Shown here: piece after piece, positions 11,616-17,040 of the stretch | Numbering within the stretch: the stretch's first letter is position 1 | How the letters are laid out: the number at the start of each line of letters is the position of its first letter | Assembly (NCBI GenBank): GCA_934702165.1 | Contig: CAKUYG010000025.1 | Coordinates: 1 to 17,040 of the forward strand | From: an uncultured Bacteroidales bacterium | Lineage (GTDB): Bacteria; Bacteroidota; Bacteroidia; Bacteroidales; UBA932 | Direction: 5' to 3' | Length of the DNA stretch: 17,040 nucleotides | Program-made: the position numbers and the translations under genes | Notes under the pieces: model-generated | What the model saw: the letters and a program-made list of their open reading frames with translations, nothing else | Database searches by the model: none | What the model was told of the DNA's origin: nothing

Positions 11616-12904
11616 TAGACAGGTATTCCCGCAAAGTGATGAGGGACGTCTGGACTGAAGAGAACAAGTTCAACGCCTACCTCAAGGTGGAGATCCTCTC
11701 ATGCGAGGCCTGGAGCAAGCTCGGGGTCATCCCGGCTGAAGACGTGGAGAAGATCCGGGAGAACGCCAGGTTTGACGTTGACAGGATCAAGGAGATAGAA
11801 GAGATAACAAGACATGATGTGGTGGCGTTCACCAGAGCCGTGAGCGAGAGCCTTGGTGAAGAACGCAAGTGGGTCCATTACGGACTCACTTCCACTGATG
11901 TGGTGGACACGGCCAACGGCTACCTCATCAAGCAGGCCGACGCCATACTGCTCAAGGACATGGAGGAGTTTCTGGAGATGCTGCGCCGCCGGGCTGTCGA
12001 GTTCAAGTCAACTCCATGCATCGGGCGCACGCACGGCATCCATGCCGACATCACCTCATACGGCCTCAAGTGGGCTCTTTGGTATGAGGAGATGAAGCGC
12101 GACATCGAGCGGTTCAAGTATGCATGTCAGGGTGTTGAGGCCGGGAAAATGAGCGGGGCCGTGGGCAATTTCGCCAACATCCCGCCTTTCATCCAGGACT
12201 ATGTATGTGACAAATTAGGTATCAACTCCGCCAACATCTCTACTCAGGTACTCCAACGTGATCGCCATGCCTATTATATGGCTACGCTGGCCGTGATCGC
12301 CGGTACCCTGGAGCAGATGGCCACCGAGGTCCGCAATTCGCAGCGTACGGAGGTCAGGGAGTCCGAGGAAGCATTCCGCAAGGGACAGAAGGGGTCGAGC
12401 GCCATGCCGCACAAGAGGAATCCTATTTCTTCGGAGAACATCTGCGGCTGCGCCCGCGTGATGCGCGGCTATATGGTGACTGCCTGTGAGAACGAGGCCC
12501 TCTGGTACGAGAGGGACATTTCGCATTCTTCGACAGAGCGCATCATCCTTCCTGATGCCACTGAACTGCTTGACTATATGCTGTGCAGGCTTAAGGGCAT
12601 TTTGGAGAATCTTGTGGTTTATCCGGAGAAGATGCTTGAGAACATCTATCTGACAAAAGGTGTCATCTTTGCCCAGAGGGTGATGAACCTGCTGATATCC
12701 AAAGGACTTTCCCGTGAGGAAGCCTATGATACCGTGCAGCCTGTGGCAATGAAGGCCTGGACGGAAGGTCTTGACTACAAGACTCTTCTTTCCGGCAACG
12801 AGAAGGTCATGGGGCTTGTCAGTCCGCAGGAACTTGATTCCTGCTTCACGCTTGACTACTACTTCAAGAACGTGGATTTCATCTTCGACAGGGTGGGGAT
12901 CTGA
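11612..12904 (+). CDS. purB: Adenylosuccinate lyase
   Basis: 430 residues, the normal length. It belongs to the fumarase/aspartase superfamily and removes fumarate twice in the pathway: from SAICAR to AICAR, and from adenylosuccinate to AMP. Seen: H68 in TRHDV, the TSTD motif (93-96), H141 in GRTHG, and the superfamily signature [10 protein letters not shown] (261-270) with the mobile catalytic-serine loop. It follows purC with a 4-nt overlap, so it is the second gene of a purC-purB unit. After the stop comes a non-coding stretch of about 400 bp that holds a repeat unit and a long hairpin; no close U-tailed terminator is visible. Confidence 0.96.
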   Translation: MIDRYSRKVMRDVWTEENKFNAYLKVEILSCEAWSKLGVIPAEDVEKIRENARFDVDRIKEIEEITRHDVVAFTRAVSESLGEERKWVHYGLTSTDVVDTANGYLIKQADAILLKDMEEFLEMLRRRAVEFKSTPCIGRTHGIHADITSYGLKWALWYEEMKRDIERFKYACQGVEAGKMSGAVGNFANIPPFIQDYVCDKLGINSANISTQVLQRDRHAYYMATLAVIAGTLEQMATEVRNSQRTEVRESEEAFRKGQKGSSAMPHKRNPISSENICGCARVMRGYMVTACENEALWYERDISHSSTERIILPDATELLDYMLCRLKGILENLVVYPEKMLENIYLTKGVIFAQRVMNLLISKGLSREEAYDTVQPVAMKAWTEGLDYKTLLSGNEKVMGLVSPQELDSCFTLDYYFKNVDFIFDRVGI

Positions 12905-12917
12905 GCGTGCTTGGCAT

Positions 12918-12958
12918 CCTCCGTTTCCTTGTTTTTCCTGTTTTCCCTGTTTTCCGTC
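12918..12958 (+). repeat. Pyrimidine-rich tract with 9-nt period
   Basis: A stretch of almost only C and T between purB and the first 145-bp unit. It contains three degenerate 9-mers in a row: TTTTTCCTG (12932-12940), TTTTCCCTG (12941-12949) and TTTTCCGTC (12950-12958). The last one runs into the repeat unit. Function unknown. Confidence 0.4.
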
Positions 12959-13098
12959 AGGGTCGGTCACGGTTGTTGGCTCTAGACCGCATTCAGTAGC
13001 TGGTGCTCCAGACCGACCCACCCTGACAGGGGGTCTCAGCCACGCGAACCCATGTCTGAACATGCTAAATGTCAGGTTTGTATGGCCGGCTCTGACGG
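12954..13098 (+). repeat. 145-bp structured repeat unit, left copy (REP-like)
   Basis: Unit of exactly 145 bp that shares three conserved blocks with the copy at 14253-14397, all at the same offsets. Block A (12954-12972) and block C (13080-13098) are inverted and can form 16 consecutive pairs, three of them G-U. Block B (13011-13031) is a 21-nt core identical in both units. Sequence between the blocks has diverged. The unit lies between purB and the transposase. Confidence 0.75.
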
Positions 13099-13138
13099 AT
13101 AATGTGCATTGCCATGGAGATTGATTTTCCCCAAGGCG

Positions 13139-13210
13139 TCAACTGACAGAATACCCCGACCATCACGATATTTTTGTGCTGAGTGATGGTTGGGGTATTC
13201 TGTCAGTTGA
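13139..13210. repeat. Long inverted repeat, 28-bp stem and 16-nt loop
   Basis: The arms 13139-13166 and 13183-13210 are complementary over 28 positions with a single G-T pair, around the loop 13167-13182. No U-rich tail follows on either strand, so a plain intrinsic terminator is not clearly supported. It lies between the left repeat unit and the transposase promoter and may be a transposase recognition structure or an insulating hairpin behind purB. Confidence 0.8.
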
Positions 13211-13259
13211 GTTAAGACGAGCGTTTTGTGGACTTTTGCCTTGACAGTATTGGCTTGCT

Positions 13260-13290
13260 ATTGTGTTTCCATTGTTTATTCTTAGATTTG
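13260..13290 (+). promoter_or_regulatory. Bacteroidota-type promoter of the HUH transposase
   Basis: ATTG at 13260-13263, then 19 nt, then TAGATTTG at 13283-13290, an exact TAnnTTTG. The ATG follows at 13312, leaving a leader of about 15 nt. Confidence 0.55.
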
Positions 13291-13311
13291 TGGAAGTAAA
13301 CTGCTTATACT

Positions 13312-13917
13312 ATGAACCGGACTTCTTTCTTTCATGTCTGCGCAGATGGTGCAGATGCTAAAAATTTCATAGTCTGCGAACTGGACTTCAGGGCGGCATT
13401 CAACATGGTCGGTACTTGCGCTGCGGTCGTACCTGATGTCAAAGTTGTGGCTTTCTCAATTGAGGACTCTCACCCTCATTTTCTTTTGTCCGGAACGCGT
13501 GACGGATGTGTACGTTTTAAGGATGCATACGTCCAGTTGTACAGGAGACACCTCTTGGCAAGCAGGGGATCTCACGATGGGGTGACATTTGATTTTCAGA
13601 TAATTGAAATCGATGGGGAAGAACATCTCATGAGGGTGGGGACATACATAGTCAATCAGCCTACTAAAGATGGAAAAGGGGTTATGCCTTTCGATTACCG
13701 CTGGTCGAGCGGTCCGCTGTATTTTCGGTCTTCTGATGTGATTCCTGTGTGGTACGTGCGGGACGGAAAGCTTTTGCCCAAGACCCGTCTGTCTGATTTG
13801 ACTGTAGATATGCGAAGGCGTATATGCCATACCAAAGCTGAGATTCCAGGGGAGTGGTCAGTATGCGACGGGCTGTTGCTTCCGCAGAACTATGTTGATG
13901 TGGCTTTGTTTGAATAG
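13312..13917 (+). CDS. Y1/HUH tyrosine transposase, REP-associated (RAYT) type, catalytic part
   Basis: 201 residues. I recognise the IS200-like Y1 fold from its motifs in order: FSIEDSHPHFLLSG (48-61), whose H54-x-H56 is the metal-binding HUH pair; FKDAYVQLYRRHL (69-81), the usual helix after it; TYIVNQP (111-117), whose Y112 is the expected nucleophile; and DYRWSSG (128-134), the RAYT-type end of the domain. HUH enzymes cut and join single-stranded DNA at hairpins. The low-copy RAYT branch is tied to dispersed palindromic REP repeats, and structured repeat units do flank this gene. The reading frame stops at TAG 13915-13917, but the same frame continues with protein-like sequence into the DNA-binding part (13951-14214). 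The original protein was therefore probably about 300 residues. Activity is uncertain. Confidence 0.72.
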   Translation: MNRTSFFHVCADGADAKNFIVCELDFRAAFNMVGTCAAVVPDVKVVAFSIEDSHPHFLLSGTRDGCVRFKDAYVQLYRRHLLASRGSHDGVTFDFQIIEIDGEEHLMRVGTYIVNQPTKDGKGVMPFDYRWSSGPLYFRSSDVIPVWYVRDGKLLPKTRLSDLTVDMRRRICHTKAEIPGEWSVCDGLLLPQNYVDVALFE

Positions 13918-13950
13918 ATATATAAGACACATAATTGTTATCGGACTTTT

Positions 13951-14214
13951 TTGTCAAGTGGGCGCTCGAAAGATGAGCAGGTGGTTATGGCCATAGCTGA
14001 AGCGAGAGGCGTAACTATGGAGGATTTGGAAATCAGAAAGCCTTGTGGTGATTTGGCAAAGAGTCTGTTCGGTTTCAGGGATGTCCGCCGCCTTAATGCT
14101 GAGCAGAGACTCCGTCTTGCCCTGGAACTGAGAAAACGCTACAGGTTGTCACGACGTCAGATAGCGGCTCTTGTCCGTCTTCCGCTTCCGGAAGTTGAAA
14201 GGTATATCCGTTAA
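13951..14214 (+). CDS. DNA-binding C-terminal part of the transposase, separated by a TAG
   Basis: 87 residues if read from the TTG at 13951; an in-frame ATG at 13987 is the other possible start. It lies in the same frame as the HUH gene, and the bridge after the TAG reads IYKTHNCYRTFL, which looks like coding sequence rather than spacer. The C-terminal third, LRKRYRLSRRQIAALVRLPL (60-79) followed by PEVERYIR, has the look of a helix-turn-helix, as expected for the DNA-binding tail of Bacteroidales RAYT-like proteins. There is no convincing ribosome binding site or promoter of its own. It is either the stranded half of a nonsense-mutated gene, a separately translated protein, or the product of readthrough. 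Confidence 0.55.
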   Translation: MSSGRSKDEQVVMAIAEARGVTMEDLEIRKPCGDLAKSLFGFRDVRRLNAEQRLRLALELRKRYRLSRRQIAALVRLPLPEVERYIR

Positions 14215-14252
14215 ATGCTTATTGGCGCAAGCCTGGTTTTGAATTCGAGTTT

Positions 14253-14397
14253 CTGTCAGCCTCGGTCGTGGGAATCCCGCTTGGATTGCGATCAACGGGA
14301 GGTATGTGTGACCGACCCACCCTGACAGGGTGCCTCGGTCACGAATGCCCAAATCAGAGCGCACTCCAGCGCAGTCATGCGTGGCCGACTCTGACGG
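14253..14397 (+). repeat. 145-bp structured repeat unit, right copy (REP-like)
   Basis: Second copy of the unit at 12954-13098, same length and same orientation, 39 nt after the HTH stop. Block A (14253-14271) pairs with block C (14379-14397) as 7 + 9 pairs around two mismatches. Block B holds the same 21-nt core at 14310-14330. Block C matches the left copy at 15 of 16 positions (14382-14397 against 13083-13098). Confidence 0.75.
14308..14342. repeat. Imperfect palindrome at the centre of the right unit
   Basis: A 35-nt hairpin: outer stem GTGACCGA / TCGGTCAC, a 2x2 internal loop CC/CC, inner stem CACCCT / AGGGTG, and loop GAC. A stem interrupted in the middle is the classic shape of a REP sequence. 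The left unit keeps the core but has lost most of the outer pairing. Confidence 0.7.
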
Positions 14398-14415
14398 GAA
14401 ACAGAATCATCTGAT

Positions 14416-14476
14416 CCGGAAAGACGGCTGTGCCCCTCACTCAAAAGTATCGTGAGGGACACAGCCGTCTTTCCGG
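14416..14476 (-). terminator. Long hairpin behind purA
   Basis: The arms 14416-14440 and 14452-14476 pair over 25 positions with one G-T, around an 11-nt loop. The hairpin begins 9 nt after the purA stop codon, so it probably ends or protects the 3' end of the purA transcript. No U tract follows, which is unusual for a simple intrinsic terminator. Confidence 0.6.
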
Positions 14477-14485
14477 TAAGGTTTA

Positions 14486-15778
14486 TTATCTGAAGATGGT
14501 TGCTTCGCGGTCCGGGCCGAGGGAGATGATGCTGATCGGAACTTCGAGATAACTTTCCATGAACTTTATATAGTCCCTGAAGTCACTCGGCAAGTCTTCC
14601 TCCTTGCGGATCCCGCTGAGGTCTGTCTTCCACCCTTTGAACTCCGTGTAGACAGGTTCGACAGGGACGCTTATGTCAAACGGCAGTTCCGCGGTCTCAA
14701 CTCCGGCCACTTTGTATGAGGTGCAGACTTTGATGGTGTCGAAGTCATCGAGACAGTCTGATTTCATCATTATGAGATCGGTGACCCCGTCGATGATGAC
14801 GGCGTATTTGAGTGCCACCAGATCAAGCCAGCCGCAACGGCGCGGACGCCCTGTGACCGCGCCGAATTCGTGGCCTACTGCGCGGAGTTTCTCCCCAGTC
14901 TGGTCGAAGAGTTCTGTTGGGAACGGTCCGCTGCCCACGCGGGTGCAGTATGCCTTGAAGATTCCGAAGACCTTTCCCACTTTCTGAGGAGCGATGCCCA
15001 GACCGGAGCATACTCCGGAGCAGGAAGTGGTGGAAGAGGTCACAAACGGATACGACCCGTAGTCGACATCGAGCATGGTGCCTTGTGCGCCTTCAGCGAG
15101 GATGTCACCGGACTTGAGCAGGTCGTTGACATAGTACTCGCAGTTGACCGTCTTGAATGTCTTTACGAATTCCACGGCCTCGAAGAACTTCTTCTCCTCA
15201 TCAGCGAGGCTGCCCGCAAACGGTTTGACCGGATCTGCGCTCCAGTCGAACCCGAGTTCCTCCATCTCTTTGAAATGGCGGGCTTTGAGAGTCTCGTATT
15301 TATCCTTGAAATTGTCTGAAGCGATATCACCGATACGCAGGCCATGGCGGCTTATCTTGTCGGTGTAGCAAGGTCCTATACCCTTGAGGGTGGAACCGAT
15401 CTTGCCTTTGCCGGCCGCCTGCTCGTTGGCTGCGTCGAGAAGCCTGTGGGTCGGGAGAATCAGGTGTGCCTTGTGCGAGATCACAAGCCTTTCTCGTATC
15501 GGGACCCCGGCTGAGGAGAGTTCATTGCACTCCGTCTGGAATGCAATCGGGTCGAACACCACGCCGTTGCCTATGATGTTGGTCGTCCCGTCCCTGAAAA
15601 TACCTGAGGGGATGGATCTGAGTACGAAACTCTTGCCCGAAAAATGGAGCGAATGGCCGGCATTCGGCCCTCCCTGGAATCGCGCCACTGTGCTGTACCG
15701 CTCTGCGAGCACATCCACAATCTTGCCTTTGCCCTCGTCGCCCCACTGGAGCCCGAGCACGACATCTGTCTTGTTCAT
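14486..15778 (-). CDS. purA: Adenylosuccinate synthetase
   Basis: 430 residues from the ATG at 15778. An upstream in-frame ATG would add 27 hydrophobic residues not known in the family and would run over the likely promoter. The enzyme uses GTP to join IMP and aspartate into adenylosuccinate, the first step to AMP; PurB, encoded nearby, does the next. Seen: signature QWGDEGKGK (11-19) with catalytic D14, GPNAGHS (37-43) with catalytic H42, and the IMP-binding GSTLKGIGPCYTDK (128-141). Length fits the E. coli enzyme (about 430). It is a single-gene unit: a promoter lies just upstream and strong hairpins lie on both sides. Confidence 0.97.
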   Translation of the reverse strand: MNKTDVVLGLQWGDEGKGKIVDVLAERYSTVARFQGGPNAGHSLHFSGKSFVLRSIPSGIFRDGTTNIIGNGVVFDPIAFQTECNELSSAGVPIRERLVISHKAHLILPTHRLLDAANEQAAGKGKIGSTLKGIGPCYTDKISRHGLRIGDIASDNFKDKYETLKARHFKEMEELGFDWSADPVKPFAGSLADEEKKFFEAVEFVKTFKTVNCEYYVNDLLKSGDILAEGAQGTMLDVDYGSYPFVTSSTTSCSGVCSGLGIAPQKVGKVFGIFKAYCTRVGSGPFPTELFDQTGEKLRAVGHEFGAVTGRPRRCGWLDLVALKYAVIIDGVTDLIMMKSDCLDDFDTIKVCTSYKVAGVETAELPFDISVPVEPVYTEFKGWKTDLSGIRKEEDLPSDFRDYIKFMESYLEVPISIISLGPDREATIFR

Positions 15779-15807
15779 TTTGCAGAATTGAAAATTGTTC
15801 CAGTGGA

Positions 15808-15839
15808 TAAAAGTAGCAATAAAAACTGAAACAGCCAAA
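15808..15839 (-). promoter_or_regulatory. Candidate purA promoter
   Basis: On the minus strand TTTG (15839-15836), 20 nt, then TACTTTTA (15815-15808), one base from TAnnTTTG. The leader would be about 25-30 nt. The -33 TTTG is part of the U tract of the terminator just upstream, so the two signals overlap. Confidence 0.45.
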
Positions 15840-15872
15840 AATAACATCCTCCGGATCATCTCCGGAGGATGT
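15836..15872 (-). terminator. Intrinsic terminator upstream of purA
   Basis: A perfect 12-bp stem (15844-15855 with 15861-15872) with a 5-nt loop is followed on the minus strand by TTATTTTTG. It points toward purA and lies before the purA promoter, so it ends a transcript that starts between the exchanger gene and purA, or works as a leader attenuator. On the plus strand no U tract follows. Confidence 0.65.
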
Positions 15873-15994
15873 CTGAAAATGATGCGAAGTCTTCCAAGGA
15901 AAAACAGCGAAAAAGTTCAGGTCCACAATCAATATGAAGTTGGTAAACTATTATGAAATAGTCAGAATTGCTTATTGATTTTCACTTGCTGACA
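15873..15994 (-). ncRNA. Possible small RNA or purA leader (tentative)
   Basis: AT-rich stretch of 122 nt with no convincing reading frame, lying between a TATATTTG box and a U-tailed terminator on the minus strand. It can fold: an 8-bp stem (15973-15980 with 15927-15934) encloses a small hairpin (15948-15952 with 15957-15961, 4-nt loop). A transcript would be about 150 nt including the terminator. I do not recognise a known RNA family; a 6S-like RNA is only a thought. Confidence 0.25.
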
Positions 15995-16002
15995 CAAATA
16001 TA
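15995..16002 (-). promoter_or_regulatory. Candidate -7 box of the possible small RNA
   Basis: Minus strand TATATTTG is an exact TAnnTTTG match, directly after the exchanger's terminator. No TTTG is seen at the -33 distance, and the AT-rich setting makes a chance match possible. Confidence 0.25.
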
Positions 16003-16055
16003 TGCAAAACCGCTTGTCCGTGCCGGCCCTAAGAGGCTTTGACGCGACAAGCGGT
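16003..16055 (-). terminator. Terminator of the exchanger gene
   Basis: ACCGCTTGTC and GACAAGCGGT (16009-16018 and 16046-16055) form a 10-bp stem around a larger loop with some inner pairing. On the minus strand TTTTGC follows. It starts about 30 nt after the stop codon at 16087. Confidence 0.6.
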
Positions 16056-16086
16056 CTTAATGCTCAATAAACGGTAAAAAGTTCCT

Positions 16087-17040
16087 TTATGCCATCGCTA
16101 TAAGTATCATTACCTGGGCGATCAGCACTCTCATGAACATGGATAGTGGGTAGACAGTGGCGTAGTTGAGCGACACGTACTGGCTGCCGTAGGCGTTCTG
16201 GGCGAACGCGAGGACAGGCGGGTTGGTCGTGCCTCCGGCGATAAGTCCGCAGAGCTGATAGAAGTTGAGTTTGCAGAGGAACCGTCCGATCAGCGCTATC
16301 ACAACTATAGGTATTATCGTTATGAGCGCTCCGTAGAGAATCCACCACCAGCCTCCTGCCGTCAGCGAAGAGACGAAAGTCCGTCCGGCACCGAGTCCCA
16401 CAGCAGCGAGGAAGAACGAGATGCCTATTTCACGGATCATCATGTTTGCGCTCAAGGTGGTATACGTGGTGATGTGGAAACGCGGTCCGAGGTGGCTTAT
16501 GATTATGGCCACGATAAGCGGACCGCCCGCGAGGCCGAGTTTGATCGGCTGCGGGATCCCGGGTACGGCTATCGGTACGCATCCGAGGACTACGCCGAGC
16601 GCTATTCCGAGGAAAATAGGGAAGAGGTTCGGTTTCTCGAGGGCCGATGCCTTGTTGCCGACAAGCTTTGCAAGAGCGTCTATGCCGTCCTTGTCCCCGA
16701 CCACCTGGAGATAGTCTCCGACCTGGACCCTAAGGTCAGGTGCCGCTACCAGTTCCACTCCGGAGCGTACAACACGGGTGATGGTGACTGCGTACCTGCC
16801 TTTGAAGAGGAGCTCGCTGAGCTTCTTGCCTGTGAGGGCGGTGTTGGTGATGCCGAGCCTCTTGACGGCAGGTATGCCCTTCTTGCTCTTCAGCTTGATC
16901 CAGTCATCCAGGTGCATCGGTACTTCAGCCCCGAAAATGATGCGGATCTTGTCGATGCATTTCTGTGTGGTCACAATCAGCACCTTGTCTCCCTCGCGCA
17001 GGACCGAACTGTCATCCGGGACGAACTCTTCTCCGTCCCG
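16087..17040 (-). CDS. AspT/YidE-type exchanger with TrkA-C domains, N-terminal part outside window
   Basis: The frame is open to the right edge; the visible 317 residues are the C-terminal part of a protein that is usually about 550 residues. It starts inside a first TrkA-C (RCK_C) domain (RDGEEFVPDDSSVLREGDKV), continues with a second one (GITNTALTGKK to QVGDYLQVVGDKDGI), and ends in the second Asp-Al_Ex membrane domain with about five or six membrane segments, including GLAGGPLIVAIIISHLG and GLIAGGTTNPPVLAFA. This is the aspartate:alanine antiporter family (TC 2.A.81), also called YidE/YbjL duplication; most members have no proven substrate. TrkA-C domains usually sense small ligands. A GTG at 16981-16983 could be mistaken for its start, but the domain continues upstream of it. 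It is separated from purA by two terminators. Confidence 0.9.
   Translation of the reverse strand, partial: RDGEEFVPDDSSVLREGDKVLIVTTQKCIDKIRIIFGAEVPMHLDDWIKLKSKKGIPAVKRLGITNTALTGKKLSELLFKGRYAVTITRVVRSGVELVAAPDLRVQVGDYLQVVGDKDGIDALAKLVGNKASALEKPNLFPIFLGIALGVVLGCVPIAVPGIPQPIKLGLAGGPLIVAIIISHLGPRFHITTYTTLSANMMIREIGISFFLAAVGLGAGRTFVSSLTAGGWWWILYGALITIIPIVVIALIGRFLCKLNFYQLCGLIAGGTTNPPVLAFAQNAYGSQYVSLNYATVYPLSMFMRVLIAQVMILIAMA

Noticed and set aside
12215..13063. 282-codon open frame on the minus strand opposite purB
   Set aside because: A mirror frame of a GC-rich gene; the translation shows no domain-like pattern and the plus strand is clearly purB.
12954..14397. Reading the two direct repeats as a CRISPR array or as transposon target duplications
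   Set aside because: There are only two copies 1.3 kb apart, each 145 bp and structured, with a gene between them and no cas genes; target duplications would be short and identical.
15779..15859. Hydrophobic N-terminal extension of purA that mimics a signal peptide
   Set aside because: PurA is cytosolic and normally begins just before the QWGDEGKGK signature; the extension overlaps the candidate promoter.
15522..15932. 136-codon minus-strand frame across the purA start
   Set aside because: It overlaps the beginning of purA in another frame, runs through the terminator hairpin and shows no recognisable protein pattern.

Overview
The window looks like a chromosomal piece of a member of the Bacteroidales (Bacteroidota), probably a gut or rumen type with a fairly GC-rich genome. 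The reasons are the gene families present (an AAA-ATPase/DUF1703 protein, a secreted GH2 beta-galactosidase with a tandem SGNH esterase, a Fe-S type PurF, and a large putative exchanger with TrkA-C domains), the near absence of Shine-Dalgarno sequences, and several matches to the Bacteroidota promoter (TTTG about 19-20 nt before TAnnTTTG). I do not assign a genus.

Layout. (1) 1-3433 is an accessory edge. It holds a minus-strand AAA-ATPase with a PD-(D/E)XK nuclease-like C-terminus, cut by the left window edge, diverging from a visibly AT-richer DUF262/DUF1524 protein of the GmrSD restriction type. The latter ends in a hairpin that can terminate both converging transcripts. (2) 3513-10580 is a tight minus-strand series, read from right to left: purF, a radical SAM protein, a secreted GH2 beta-galactosidase, and a secreted two-domain SGNH/GDSL acetylesterase. 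The gaps are 6, 23 and 1 nt. (3) 10662-12904 is purC-purB on the plus strand, overlapping by ATGA and diverging from purF across 81 bp. (4) 12918-14397 is a small selfish-element-like module. It has a Y1/HUH tyrosine transposase of the REP-associated (RAYT) type, whose C-terminal DNA-binding part lies in the same frame behind a single TAG. Two diverged copies of an exactly 145-bp structured repeat flank it in direct orientation, and a 28-bp-stem hairpin lies between the left repeat and the gene. (5) 14486-15778 is purA on the minus strand, bounded by strong hairpins. (6) 15836-16002 is a structured non-coding stretch with a promoter-like box and an intrinsic terminator, so it may encode a small RNA or a purA leader. 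(7) 16087-17040 is the C-terminal part of an AspT/YidE-type exchanger, cut by the right edge.

How it fits together. PurF (first step), PurC (SAICAR synthesis), PurB (fumarate release at two steps) and PurA (first step from IMP to AMP) are four enzymes of one pathway within 6.5 kb. The module in region 4 sits between purB and purA. The beta-galactosidase and the esterase are a likely polysaccharide-degrading pair, possibly acting on pectin or galactan side chains, and are oddly placed behind purF.

The most interesting object is the RAYT module with its 145-bp repeat units. The main caution is that the transposase reading frame is interrupted by the TAG, so it may be inactive unless the two parts work separately or the stop is read through.
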